Below are positions 45,215 through 54,828 of a stretch of 64,000 nucleotides of DNA, piece after piece. The notes under the pieces were generated by a model, which saw only the letters and a list, made by a program, of their open reading frames with translations, ran no database searches and was not told where the DNA came from. Within the stretch, counting starts at the first letter, position 1; every line of letters starts with the position of its first letter. Origin of the DNA: Sphingobacterium thalpophilum (lineage in GTDB: Bacteria; Bacteroidota; Bacteroidia; Sphingobacteriales; Sphingobacteriaceae); contig NZ_CP151087.1 in NCBI RefSeq assembly GCF_038396785.1, forward strand, positions 744,001 to 808,000. The letters run 5' to 3'. The position numbers were made by a program, and so were the translations under genes.

Positions 45215-46234
45215 ATGAATCGAAGATTAACCTGTTTAATACTAAGCATATTGTTTCTATTGCCGGGATGCCAGCAGGACAAGAAAAACACAGCAAAAAC
45301 CAATCAGCAAACTGAGCAGCAAAAACCTACTCCACCTAAAGAGCAGGTTGAGCAGAAAAAAATATTTACCGCTGAGGATATTACCTTAAAAAAAGAGCTG
45401 CTTTACAACAAATACACCCTGGAAGACAGCTATCCTTACAAAGACACCACACGCAGTTTTCAATGGGAAAAGATCAAAGAACGCCTGGCCTTTATCGAAA
45501 ATTTTCAACAGACGCCATCGCTGTATGGGGTTCTACAGAATTATCAAAATGAAAAAGGCGAAGCCCCAACAATACAGAACTATAAACGGGACTCTTATAA
45601 ACGCGTATCTGACAGTTTCAACGTCGAACGGTATCAAGCGGCACCACTCTACGATCTTAACAGCGCCAAAGCTGTTCGTTACGGTCGGGACGGCTGGCTC
45701 GTCCGCATACAAGGCCCCGACAGCATAGCTCGAATTCCGATTGAAGGGATTTCATTCGAAGGAAAATATACGGTTCCCAAAAGGTATTTGCGTGTTATTA
45801 GCGACACTGTGCAGTTCAAGATCATCAATGTCGTCGATGTAAAAAATCAAAATATCTGTACCTTGGAAAAAGTCGGAAACGAATGGTTTATCCGAAGCAT
45901 GAACCCTGTGACGAGTGGTCGGCACAAACCTCCCCATGCCCAGGAAACACCAACAGGCCTCTTTGTTGTTCAGGAACACAAATCCAAGATGTTTTATTAT
46001 GAAGACGGCACCAAAACTTACGCCGGGTTCGCGCCTTATGCCACTCGATTTACCGCTGGAGCTTATATACATGGAGTTCCAGTCAACAATCCCAATGGCA
46101 GCATTATCGAATATAGTGAGAGCCTAGGCACAACACCCAAGTCGCATATGTGCGTCAGAAATGCGTCATCTCACGCTCAATTTGTCTATAAACGGTCAAA
46201 AGACCTCGCTTCACTGGTCGTTGTTATTGATTAA
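45215..46234 (+). CDS. L,D-transpeptidase lipoprotein (YkuD)
   Basis: A 339-residue lipoprotein (lipobox LLPGCQQ, Cys about 19) with a Gln/Lys/Pro-rich linker and a C-terminal YkuD domain. The catalytic region has IHGVPVNN (His near residue 285) and SHMCVRNASS (Cys near 311). Classical enzymes have SHGC; here Met replaces Gly, which appears to be a subfamily trait. It would form 3-3 crosslinks or attach proteins to peptidoglycan. A second YkuD-type gene follows 82 bases downstream. Confidence 0.85.
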   Translation: MNRRLTCLILSILFLLPGCQQDKKNTAKTNQQTEQQKPTPPKEQVEQKKIFTAEDITLKKELLYNKYTLEDSYPYKDTTRSFQWEKIKERLAFIENFQQTPSLYGVLQNYQNEKGEAPTIQNYKRDSYKRVSDSFNVERYQAAPLYDLNSAKAVRYGRDGWLVRIQGPDSIARIPIEGISFEGKYTVPKRYLRVISDTVQFKIINVVDVKNQNICTLEKVGNEWFIRSMNPVTSGRHKPPHAQETPTGLFVVQEHKSKMFYYEDGTKTYAGFAPYATRFTAGAYIHGVPVNNPNGSIIEYSESLGTTPKSHMCVRNASSHAQFVYKRSKDLASLVVVID

Positions 46235-46316
46235 CAATATTTAACATTCTGTAAATCAAATATGTATTAACTTTAATAATTAATTTTGTAAACATCTACA
46301 CAGAAAAGGGAGAAGA

Positions 46317-47078
46317 ATGGGAAATACGTTTATGTTTCTTTTGATGGCACTCAATACAGCATTGTCCTCACAAGAAGAATTAAAAACAACAGATCAACAA
46401 ACCACCAGCACTCATCGTATCAATGTCGAACGTCAACGCACCGAAGTTGACTCATTGTATGATGAAATGAATCTAGGCAAAGTATTAAAATACGAAGCGT
46501 TTCGTCAGGCAATGGAAGGCAGAAAAGAACTTCCGATCCACAACAGGGACATCATGACCGTCATTGACTTTTCATTGGCATCAACGGAAAAAAGACTTGT
46601 GGTACTCGACCTTGCGCACAAAAAAGTACTTTTCAACACACTGGTTGCGCATGGAAAAAATAGCGGAGAAAACTATGCCGTCAATTTTTCAAATCAACAG
46701 GAGTCACTTAAAAGTTCTTTAGGGTTCTTCACAACAGAAAACACGTACAACGGCGAGAATGGCTACTCCTTGGTATTAAATGGTCTTGAAGAAGGTATAA
46801 ATGACAATGCAAAAGCAAGATACGTTGTGATGCATGGCGCCGATTACTGTAGCACAGGTACAATAGCAAGTTTAGGCAGACTCGGTAAAAGCTACGGCTG
46901 CCCCGCAGTACCAAGGGAATTTGCAGGCCCTATCATTAACACCATCAAAGATGGAACGTTGTTGTTTATTTATGCCGACAACTCCGAATATCTCACAAAG
47001 ACACACTTGATCCATCAACCCAATATATTGATGGCACAATTTCAAAAAAGACCGCCTGCATTTGATCACGAAGGCTAA
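46317..47078 (+). CDS. Murein L,D-transpeptidase catalytic-like protein (YkuD_2)
   Basis: A 253-residue protein of the YkuD_2 group. The N-terminal hydrophobic segment (FMFLLMALNTALSS) is a signal. The catalytic region is VVMHGADYCSTG (His about 173) and LGKSYGCPAVPRE (Cys about 193), complete for the family. Role: peptidoglycan modification in the periplasm. TAATTTTG (46281-46288) is a good -7 promoter, so it is separately expressed from the neighbouring transpeptidase. It ends before a strong terminator. Confidence 0.85.
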   Translation: MGNTFMFLLMALNTALSSQEELKTTDQQTTSTHRINVERQRTEVDSLYDEMNLGKVLKYEAFRQAMEGRKELPIHNRDIMTVIDFSLASTEKRLVVLDLAHKKVLFNTLVAHGKNSGENYAVNFSNQQESLKSSLGFFTTENTYNGENGYSLVLNGLEEGINDNAKARYVVMHGADYCSTGTIASLGRLGKSYGCPAVPREFAGPIINTIKDGTLLFIYADNSEYLTKTHLIHQPNILMAQFQKRPPAFDHEG

Positions 47079-47083
47079 TAAAT

Positions 47084-47122
47084 AAAAAAAGCCTGATGGA
47101 AATACTTCATCAGGCTTTTTTT
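47084..47122. terminator. Bidirectional terminator
   Basis: A 13-bp stem (AAAAAGCCTGATG and complement) with a 9-base loop is bordered by A and T runs, between the convergent YkuD_2 and esterase genes. Confidence 0.9.
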
Positions 47123-47168
47123 ATTTATAAATTGTCTTTCGATACACCGCTACCGGACCAACACGACC

Positions 47169-47867
47169 CTAAGATTTATGCTTTTTCTTAAACTTCAACA
47201 TCCAATTGTAAATTGCATCATCATGGAACAATCGCTCCACACTTCCATGCGTCCCCCCTTTTATCACATTTAAGCTCACATTTGCATCCGGATCTTCTCT
47301 TTTAATCGCATTCATAATTTTTCTGGACTCCGAAATTGGCACAGCACGATCAGCGGTACCATGATGAAGCCATATCGGCACCTGCGTCAGATTAGATGCA
47401 TACTGACTCGATCCGCCGCCACATATTGCTACTGCAGCAGCCACCCTTTCAGGATATTTACCAGCCACATCCATGGTGCCATAGCCCCCCATACTCATGC
47501 CGCAAACGTAAATACGGTCGGGGTCAGCATTGTAATGTTCAATAACATAGTCAACAATTTCGATTACTTTGTCCGGATCCCATCCTCCCCGGGACTGTGG
47601 CGCAACAATTATCCCAGGTACCTCCTGCCCTTTGTTGATGGCATACAATACACCATAACGCTTTACACGATCTAAATTTGTCCCGGACAAACTTCTTCCA
47701 TGTAAAAACACAAATACAGGTTGTTTTTCAGATTCCAATGAATCTGGTGCGACATCTTTCAATAAAAAAGGATAAGCAGTTTCTCCTTTTATAGCGTGTA
47801 TTTCCTGCGCGTTTACGCGCATCAACAGCATAAAGAAAAAACAGATATACAGGTAAACTTTTCGCAT
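47169..47867 (-). CDS. Secreted alpha/beta hydrolase (esterase)
   Basis: A 232-residue protein with signal peptide (MLLMRVNAQE). The catalytic triad is visible: Ser in CGMSMGGYGTM, Asp in HHGTADRAVP and His in KGGTHGSVER; the oxyanion segment is FVFLHGRSLSG. This fits the phospholipase/carboxylesterase or prolyl-oligopeptidase-like group acting in the periplasm on an ester or peptide. The substrate is not known. Confidence 0.85.
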   Translation of the reverse strand: MRKVYLYICFFFMLLMRVNAQEIHAIKGETAYPFLLKDVAPDSLESEKQPVFVFLHGRSLSGTNLDRVKRYGVLYAINKGQEVPGIIVAPQSRGGWDPDKVIEIVDYVIEHYNADPDRIYVCGMSMGGYGTMDVAGKYPERVAAAVAICGGGSSQYASNLTQVPIWLHHGTADRAVPISESRKIMNAIKREDPDANVSLNVIKGGTHGSVERLFHDDAIYNWMLKFKKKHKS

Positions 47868-48114
47868 ATTTCTTGTCTATGACTAACTAGCGTAATTTTG
47901 GAGCACTAAAAATACAATTAAATGACTCTTATGACACGCATTTAACATGTTTTAACATTTCAATTGCGACAACATTACACTTTAGCACAACGCAAAGACG
48001 ACATCCCATATTGGCCCCAAACTGATCATTTGGAAGATTCCATCCAATTATAGTTGCATTTCATGCCAAATTTATCTTAGTTTGTAACATTGCGCAAAAT
48101 ATCCAAGCTCTCAC

Positions 48115-49320
48115 ATGAAAATATTGCATACCGCCGATTGGCATTTAGGAAAACGATTGGACAGTTTCTCCCGGATAGATGAACAATTACTGGTCATGAA
48201 TGAAATCGTTGATATCGCAGACCGGGAAAACGTGGATCTCGTGATCATCGCAGGAGATCTGTTCGATGCCTTCAATCCAGGTGTGGAAGCCATCGAGCTA
48301 TTCTACCGAACAATCAAGCGTCTTACCAAGAATGGCATACGCCCAGTACTAGCAATCGCGGGCAATCACGATTCACCCCATTTGATTGACGCGCCCGATC
48401 CTTTGGCACGAGCGTCGGGCATCATCCTAATTGGGCATCCGCATGCTGTGGTTACCCCTTTCACAACAGATGGTTTCACCGTGTTACAGTCAGATACGGG
48501 CTTCATTGAATTGAGCTTACCGCAATTTGACTATCCGATTCGTATTCTTCATACAGCCTATGCCAACGAAATACGCTTAAAACAATATCTAGGCGAAGAG
48601 AAAGAAAGTAAATTAAATGAGGTCTTAGCAGCAAATTGGCAAAAAATAGCCAATACCTATTGCGATGATAAAGGCGTAAATATATTGACGGCACATCTTT
48701 ACATGAATAAATTGGGCAGCCCACTTTTAGAGGAGCCTGACGGCGAAAAACCGGTCAAAATTGGCAATGCAGACTTAATCTATTCAGAGGCCATCCCACC
48801 ACAGGTCCAATACACCGCATTAGGGCATCTCCACGGGTATAAAAATATCGGTTCTGTCGAAAAACCGGTGGTTTATGCATCTTCGCCTCTATGTTATAGT
48901 TTTTCGGAGGCTGGGCAAGCTAAATACGTCGCACTGGTCAATGTATCGGCCGGCGAGCAAGCAAGGGTTGAGCGCATTCCACTAACTCAGGGCAAACCGC
49001 TGATCCGAAAATCGTTCGACGATATTGAACAGTGCATATCCTGGTTGTCTGAAAACCCCGATGCTTTGGTGGAGCTCACGCTGAAATCAGAAACCTTCTT
49101 AAAAGCCGAGGACCGCAAGCGAATCTATCAGAGCCATTCGGGAATAATCTATCTCATTCCGCTCGTTAAACAAGATGAGCAAGCGCTTCTGGACAACAAA
49201 GAAATAAATCTTACACAAGACATGTCGACCTTATTCAACGATTATTTCAAATCCAAGAATGGCAATCAGGCGCCCAATGATGACATCCTTGATCTTTTTC
49301 GCGAAATCCTAAACTCTTAA
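48115..49320 (+). CDS. sbcD: Exonuclease SbcCD subunit D (SbcD)
   Basis: A 401-residue calcineurin-like phosphoesterase, the nuclease half of SbcCD (Mre11-Rad50 homologue). Metal ligands: HTADWHLGKRLD, VIIAGDLFDAF, AIAGNHDSPHL and TALGHLHGYK. It cuts hairpins and processes double-strand ends with SbcC. The next gene starts 3 bases after the stop, so they are translated together. Length fits E. coli SbcD (400). Confidence 0.95.
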   Translation: MKILHTADWHLGKRLDSFSRIDEQLLVMNEIVDIADRENVDLVIIAGDLFDAFNPGVEAIELFYRTIKRLTKNGIRPVLAIAGNHDSPHLIDAPDPLARASGIILIGHPHAVVTPFTTDGFTVLQSDTGFIELSLPQFDYPIRILHTAYANEIRLKQYLGEEKESKLNEVLAANWQKIANTYCDDKGVNILTAHLYMNKLGSPLLEEPDGEKPVKIGNADLIYSEAIPPQVQYTALGHLHGYKNIGSVEKPVVYASSPLCYSFSEAGQAKYVALVNVSAGEQARVERIPLTQGKPLIRKSFDDIEQCISWLSENPDALVELTLKSETFLKAEDRKRIYQSHSGIIYLIPLVKQDEQALLDNKEINLTQDMSTLFNDYFKSKNGNQAPNDDILDLFREILNS

Positions 49321-49323
49321 TCC

Positions 49324-52300
49324 ATGATTCCATTAAAGCTAACTCTAGAGGGTATATACTCTTATCAAGAACGTCAGACGATCGACTTTACCGCGCTTTC
49401 TCAAGCGGGGCTTTTTGGTATCTTCGGTGCTGTAGGCTCCGGTAAATCATCGATATTGGAAGCAATTACCTACGCCTTATTTGGAGAAACGGAACGCCTG
49501 AATGCACGGGATAAACGCGCTTATAACATGATGAATCTCAAGTCCAATCGATCTTATATCGAGCTTGATTTTGTCAATTTTGAAGACCGTACATTTAGAA
49601 TTACCCGCGAATTTAAACGTAATTCCAAAAATTTCGATGATGTAAAATCCCCCACCGTTGTACTCTACGAAAAAATAAATGAAAAATGGGTTCCACTGGA
49701 AAGCAGCAATACACAGCATATCATTGGATTAAGCTATGAGAACTTTAAAAGAACAATCATCATTCCCCAAGGGCAGTTCAAAGAGTTTATAGAACTTGGC
49801 GCCAAGGAACGGACGGATATGATGAAAGAGATTTTTCAACTGCATCGATTTGACCTGCAGGATAAAGTTTCCAACCTCTATAAAAAAAATCAGTCCGAAC
49901 TGGATCACCTCAACGGTCAATTAATAGGTTTTGACGAGGTTACAAGCGAACAGATAGAAACGACCGAAACAAATCTCCAACTAGCAGTCGAGTCCTTCGT
50001 CGCCATTGAATCGGCGTACAAGTCGCATCATGAAAAGTTCTTAAGGCTCAAAAAACTCAAAGAGGATGTCTTAGAGCTTCGTACGGTAAAGGCGCTCTTT
50101 CAGCAATTGCTAGAACAAAAAGGTGAAAAAGAGACCTTACGATTAAAGTTAAACCGCTTTGAGGAAGCGCAAACCAACTTTCTACATATTCTTAAATCCA
50201 AGGAAAAATTAGCACAAGAAGGCCTAATTGCACATAAAAGAGTAGAAACCGAAAAACAGAGACAGGCCGAAATTCAGCAGCTTATGCAGGAGCATTCCTC
50301 AAATCTCAATCTGTTGAAATCACAATACGAACAGCTGCCACAACGTCGTGTTCAGGAACTGGACCTTGAATTGATAAGCCAATTGATTACGTTTTCAAAT
50401 GAAATTAAGAGTTTACAGGATCGGGCACAGAAGGGACGCAATTTTGTGCAGGAAACAAGAGCGCAACAACGACATTTTAAAGCCAAAATCCAAGAGACAG
50501 AAATTCAGATCGCTAGTCTAAAGCAATCAAAGCCTTCTGCCCATGAACTCATGGAGCTGGGCCAGTGGTACACCAAACAGCAGGGCATCCAACAACAGGA
50601 AGACGATCTAAACAAGCAGGCCATTGATTTAGAAACAAGTATAGCTGTGCTGAAGCAGGAACTCCAAGCCATTCATCCGGACCTCGAAAAATTCCGATCA
50701 AATCACCTCCTTGTAGTCAGTGCCCTCGAGCAAAAACTTCAGTCTCTCCAAGATGAAAAATCACATCTTCTCCTGCAGCAAAGGTTGACCCAATATGCAG
50801 AAAACCTTAAAGCAGGATCCCCATGCCCACTATGTGGAGCATTGGAACATCCTGCTATCAACCAAGGACAGGATATTTCCCAGGAAGTTGCCGCCAATGA
50901 AAAATTGATTGCCGAGACAAATGAAAGTCTTAAGCATCAACAGGACCAACAATTCCAAGTCGAAAAACTCCAGCTGCGCTTGCAGTCATTAAATGTTCAG
51001 CAACAAGATCTAAACACGAAAATTCAGCTGAATGCCAATAACAAAATTGCACATGCCCAGCAATTTACATGGATCGGCTATAGCGCTACGGATGAATCCA
51101 GCTACACATCAAATAAGCAGGAACTCGCCCGGATCGAAACACAGATAACAACAGTGGAGCAACAGCTTGGTGAGCATCAGGCTACACTCGCTTCCGTTGA
51201 GGAAAAGCTGGAGAAATACAATAAAGCACTGCATCAGTTTGAACGTGATGAAGCAAGCAAACAGGCCCAGATTGATCAAAATATCGGGAACCTGAAAGCG
51301 CTGCGCTGGTCTGATTATGAGATGCGGGAATCCGAAGCAGTTGAAAAGGAATATACTGCACTGAAAAGATCAAATCTGGATATTGAGCGCGACTACATTA
51401 CTTTAAGCGAACGATTAAATGAGTTAAACAGTCAATTTGCAGCACAATACAGCTTGGTACAGACGATTGTTGAACAGCTTGCAGATATCCGTCGTGAAAG
51501 TCAAGAAACCGATGCTACAATCCAGCAGCTACTTGTGGCTTCACCCTTTGAAACTTTGGCAGAGATTCGGCAAATTCTTGCCGAGAATTTGTCTGTCATA
51601 CAGATCCGACAAGAGCTTGAACAGTTTCAAATCCAGTTTGAAACTGTGAAGGCACAGATCAGTCAGTTGGAAAAGAAACTCGTCGACCAGGTATATGACG
51701 AGAACGAATTTCTTGCACAAGAAAAAATCCTGGATGAGAGCGCCCAACAATTGAAAGCGAGCACTGAGGCTGTTGCCCGACTTCAGCAGGAGCGCGATCA
51801 GCTAAAAATCGCCTACGCGAAAAAGGAAAATCTCCTGCAACAACAGGTAAAACTAAACTTACGCCATGACAATTTGAAGCAACTTTTTAATCTCTTTAAA
51901 GGTGCGGGCTTTGTACAATATGTTTCTTCGATTTACCTACGGCAGCTGTGTGATCATGCAAATATTCGTTTCCATCGCATGACCCGAAATCAGCTTAGCT
52001 TACAGCTGAACGACAACAATGAATTTGAAATTATAGATTATTTGAATGAAGGAAAAAGTCGCAGCGTAAAAACACTATCCGGTGGACAGGCATTTCAGGT
52101 CTCCCTAAGTTTGGCTTTGGCTTTGGCAGAAAGTGTACAGTCAAATTCGCGTGCGGCCAAAAACTTCTTTTTTATCGATGAAGGTTTTGGAACACAAGAT
52201 ATCACTTCTGTTAATATTGTTTTCGAAACGCTATTGGATTTACATAAGGAAAACCGGATCGTCGGAATTATTTCACATGTTGAAGAACTCAAAGAACGTA

Positions 52301-52362
52301 TTCCAGTGTCCCTTTCGATAGAAAAGGATGAAGAACAGGGTAGCCAAATTTTTATCAATTAA
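49324..52362 (+). CDS. sbcC: Exonuclease SbcCD subunit C (SbcC)
   Basis: A 1012-residue SMC-like ATPase. The N-terminal Walker A is FGAVGSGKSSILEAITYALF (about residue 35). Long Gln/Glu-rich coiled coils follow on each side of a zinc hook PCPLCGALEHP (CxxC near residues 500-503). The C-terminal lobe has signature LSGGQAFQVSLSLALALAES and Walker B FFFIDEGFGTQD. ATP opening and closing regulates SbcD. Directly coupled to sbcD; no terminator before the decayed gene that follows. Confidence 0.95.
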   Translation: MIPLKLTLEGIYSYQERQTIDFTALSQAGLFGIFGAVGSGKSSILEAITYALFGETERLNARDKRAYNMMNLKSNRSYIELDFVNFEDRTFRITREFKRNSKNFDDVKSPTVVLYEKINEKWVPLESSNTQHIIGLSYENFKRTIIIPQGQFKEFIELGAKERTDMMKEIFQLHRFDLQDKVSNLYKKNQSELDHLNGQLIGFDEVTSEQIETTETNLQLAVESFVAIESAYKSHHEKFLRLKKLKEDVLELRTVKALFQQLLEQKGEKETLRLKLNRFEEAQTNFLHILKSKEKLAQEGLIAHKRVETEKQRQAEIQQLMQEHSSNLNLLKSQYEQLPQRRVQELDLELISQLITFSNEIKSLQDRAQKGRNFVQETRAQQRHFKAKIQETEIQIASLKQSKPSAHELMELGQWYTKQQGIQQQEDDLNKQAIDLETSIAVLKQELQAIHPDLEKFRSNHLLVVSALEQKLQSLQDEKSHLLLQQRLTQYAENLKAGSPCPLCGALEHPAINQGQDISQEVAANEKLIAETNESLKHQQDQQFQVEKLQLRLQSLNVQQQDLNTKIQLNANNKIAHAQQFTWIGYSATDESSYTSNKQELARIETQITTVEQQLGEHQATLASVEEKLEKYNKALHQFERDEASKQAQIDQNIGNLKALRWSDYEMRESEAVEKEYTALKRSNLDIERDYITLSERLNELNSQFAAQYSLVQTIVEQLADIRRESQETDATIQQLLVASPFETLAEIRQILAENLSVIQIRQELEQFQIQFETVKAQISQLEKKLVDQVYDENEFLAQEKILDESAQQLKASTEAVARLQQERDQLKIAYAKKENLLQQQVKLNLRHDNLKQLFNLFKGAGFVQYVSSIYLRQLCDHANIRFHRMTRNQLSLQLNDNNEFEIIDYLNEGKSRSVKTLSGGQAFQVSLSLALALAESVQSNSRAAKNFFFIDEGFGTQDITSVNIVFETLLDLHKENRIVGIISHVEELKERIPVSLSIEKDEEQGSQIFIN

Positions 52363-52441
52363 TTCCGTTTTATTTTGTAAATTAGTTATAGCGGTCCCGC
52401 TGAAAAAGCCTGATCGCTATAACCAACAAAAACAAAAGATT

Positions 52442-52808
52442 ATGGGCTTATTTTCAAACAACAAAAAAGGAAAAGGGTCTCATCCTTTTTTTCATAAAGC
52501 GACCAAAGCAGTAGTCAACACGGCCTTTTTAGCTAAAGATTCCAGTCCATTAAGGACAACGCAATCCATGCTTTTTGTCAAACAATACGATATCCTAACG
52601 ATCTTGAGGGAGGTTTTAATGCCGCAGAATCAAAACTAAATTCGCATAAAAAGGCTTATCTTTCCATCCAAAAGTGAACAATTGGTTTGGAGTCGCTGGA
52701 TGCAAAATAGCGTCATTACCATTCTCATGGAGCCTCCTCATCCGACTGATCCGGGGACAAAAAAAAGAAATTCAAAAAATCATTGAAATTATAAAAAAGG
52801 AAGTTTAA
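52442..52808 (+). pseudogene. Decayed small gene, three reading frames
   Basis: Protein-like sequence continues through three frames. Frame one starts at the ATG 52442 (GLFSNNKKGKGSHPFFHKAT, up to about AFLAKD near 52539). A second frame runs from about 52543 (FQSIKDNAIHAFCQTIRYPN then DLEGGFNAAESKLNSHKKAY) but has stops at 52675 (TGA), 52708 (TAG) and 52747 (TGA). After a run of eight A at about 52759-52766 a third frame encodes EIQKIIEIIKKEV and ends at 52808. The pieces together would make about 120 residues with a charged helical tail. No family is recognised. An inverted repeat (GTTATAGCG, 52385-52393 and 52415-52423) precedes it. Confidence 0.45.
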
Positions 52809-52887
52809 TTTAACAAGATAAAACTTTTCTAAAAAAATATTGTCATACGATAAATAACAATCGATAGACAGTATATTTGTCAGCTAT

Positions 52888-53982
52888 ATGAAGTACAAAC
52901 AAATCAACAATAATTCCATCAATCAAATCATGCTAATCGTCATCATTCTGGCGATATGTATATTGATCTTTACAAGTCTATTCTACTACCTACCCGGTTT
53001 TCTGGGAGCACTTACCTTATACGTTCTTTTTAGAAAAATCAACTTTAAGCTAACTGAAGAAAAAAAATGGAATAAATCTTTCGCCAGTATTTTATTGATA
53101 TTATTGACCATCATATTCTTGGTAGGACCACTCTATCTGTTAATCAACTACATGGTACCTCAGGTAACAGAAGTCATTAGCAACAAAGACGATCTGATGC
53201 ACAAGTTTGACTCGATCAAAACCTACTTTAAAGACAGCCCTTATTTAAGCAATATTGATCTTTCAGATACTGCCTTAATGGGAGCGCTTCAAAAAGCAGC
53301 TAAATTCATACCCAATATTCTGAATTCCGTTGCAGAAGTGGGAGTCAATATATTGGTTGCTTTGTTTGTTTTGTATTTCATGTTGGTTAGCAGCAAAAAA
53401 TTAGAACAAACCATCTATCAAGCGATCCCTTTCACCATGGCCAGTAAAGCCGAATTGTGGAAAGAGTTTGACATGATGGTAAAATCCAATGCAATCGGCA
53501 TCCCGATTTTGGCCATGTGCCAAGGTATTGTAGCCGGTCTTGGCTATTGGTTCTTTGGCCTGGAAAGCCCTATCTTTCTAGGGATACTCACCGCTGTTTC
53601 CACTATAATTCCTATTTTGGGAACGATGGTGGTCTATCTACCGGCAGCGCTTTTTCTACTTGCAAATGGGCAGTCTGGAAATGCAATAGGTCTTGCCTTA
53701 TACGGGATCATTATCATCGGGAGTATTGATAATGTACTTCGGTTTACCATATTGAAAAAGTTGGGCGATGTACATCCATTAATAACCGTGTTCGGTGTAT
53801 TGTTAGGATTAAATCTATTTGGTATGCTGGGATTGATCTTCGGTCCGCTCATTTTATCCTGCGTTAGCGTACTCCTGAAAGTCTACAGTATTGAATTTGG
53901 ACGAAGTACGCCTGAAATCATTCAATCTACCTCATTGACAGACACAAAGTCTACTCATGACAGCCCTGATATTATAGAATAA
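52888..53982 (+). CDS. AI-2E family transporter (permease)
   Basis: A 364-residue inner-membrane protein of the AI-2E/PerM family: two N-terminal TM segments, a soluble stretch, then about five more TM helices with the C-terminal signature GDVHPLITVFGVLLGLNLFG and GLIFGPLILS. Members include TqsA (AI-2 export) and Na+/H+ antiporters, so the substrate is uncertain. TATATTTG (52872-52879) is a perfect -7 element 8 bases before the ATG, giving a very short leader. Confidence 0.9.
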   Translation: MKYKQINNNSINQIMLIVIILAICILIFTSLFYYLPGFLGALTLYVLFRKINFKLTEEKKWNKSFASILLILLTIIFLVGPLYLLINYMVPQVTEVISNKDDLMHKFDSIKTYFKDSPYLSNIDLSDTALMGALQKAAKFIPNILNSVAEVGVNILVALFVLYFMLVSSKKLEQTIYQAIPFTMASKAELWKEFDMMVKSNAIGIPILAMCQGIVAGLGYWFFGLESPIFLGILTAVSTIIPILGTMVVYLPAALFLLANGQSGNAIGLALYGIIIIGSIDNVLRFTILKKLGDVHPLITVFGVLLGLNLFGMLGLIFGPLILSCVSVLLKVYSIEFGRSTPEIIQSTSLTDTKSTHDSPDIIE

Positions 53983-54204
53983 GGGCACTTCGAATAGGTA
54001 AAGTTGATTTGATCACAAATGCATCAATATCCAGTAAACTGTCATAAATGAGATTCAACGATTGATAATCCCTTTTTTTTCATAGTTTTGAATCATTAAT
54101 ACAATAGATTGTTCAATGCTTTCTACGCAGAATTTGACGATCTGTTAAGCATAAATATTAAAACGATAAAATCACTAAAACTGATTTAAAAGCAAACGTA
54201 TTCT

Positions 54205-54822
54205 ATGAATAAAAAGATAATCTTAGGAGTGACAGTGGCATTGGCTGCCGGAATTCTTTCCTCATGTAACAACAACAAACCGAAAACAGATCATACTGCA
54301 AATACGTCCCAGGAAGCCAGCGCTGAAAGCCATGACCATGCAGGTCACGATCATGCAGGCCATGACCATAGTCAAGCTGCACCAACGCAATCTTCCGACC
54401 CTGCAGCCATTCTCCCTAATTTCACATTTTATCAGCTTCGTTCGGGCATCCGTGTTACGCAGGAAAACGTTGCCAAAGACAAGAATACGGTTTTTATCCT
54501 ATTTGATCCAGGATGTAGTCATTGTCAACATGAAGCTACGGAGCTAGAAAAGAATATTGATCGTATAAAAGATGTCAATATCTATTATATTTCCATGAAT
54601 GACCCGGCATTAGTATTAGGTTTTTTTGACACATTCGCTCCTAAACTATCCAAAGCATCTAACGTAGAGGTATTGATTGATAAAGACCAAACGTTTATAC
54701 AAACAATCCATGTGCCTTCACAGTTTCCGGCAAATTATGTGTATGGTGCAGATGGAAAGCTAAAAGCACATTGGGAAGGTGAAAAAAATATTAACGAAGC
54801 AATAAGCCAATTTCATAAATAA
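54205..54822 (+). CDS. Thioredoxin-like lipoprotein with His-rich metal-binding stretch
   Basis: A 205-residue lipoprotein (lipobox LSSC, Cys about 21). A His/Asp/Gly-rich linker, HDHAGHDHAGHDHSQ (about residues 43-57), is likely to bind Zn, Cu or Ni. The thioredoxin-fold domain has ILFDPGCSHCQHEAT with CxxC near residue 110 and VPSQFPANYVYGADG with the cis-Pro region. It is a paralogue of the protein at 70-564. It may reduce or isomerise envelope disulfides or manage metal. TAGTTTTG at 54083-54090 is the likely promoter. gap follows 6 bases after the stop. Confidence 0.82.
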   Translation: MNKKIILGVTVALAAGILSSCNNNKPKTDHTANTSQEASAESHDHAGHDHAGHDHSQAAPTQSSDPAAILPNFTFYQLRSGIRVTQENVAKDKNTVFILFDPGCSHCQHEATELEKNIDRIKDVNIYYISMNDPALVLGFFDTFAPKLSKASNVEVLIDKDQTFIQTIHVPSQFPANYVYGADGKLKAHWEGEKNINEAISQFHK

Positions 54823-54828
54823 TCTGAA

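Noticed and set aside
52674..52808. GTG-started 44-codon ORF as an independent gene
   Set aside because: Only its last part looks protein-like, and it fits better as the third frame of the decayed gene at 52442-52808.
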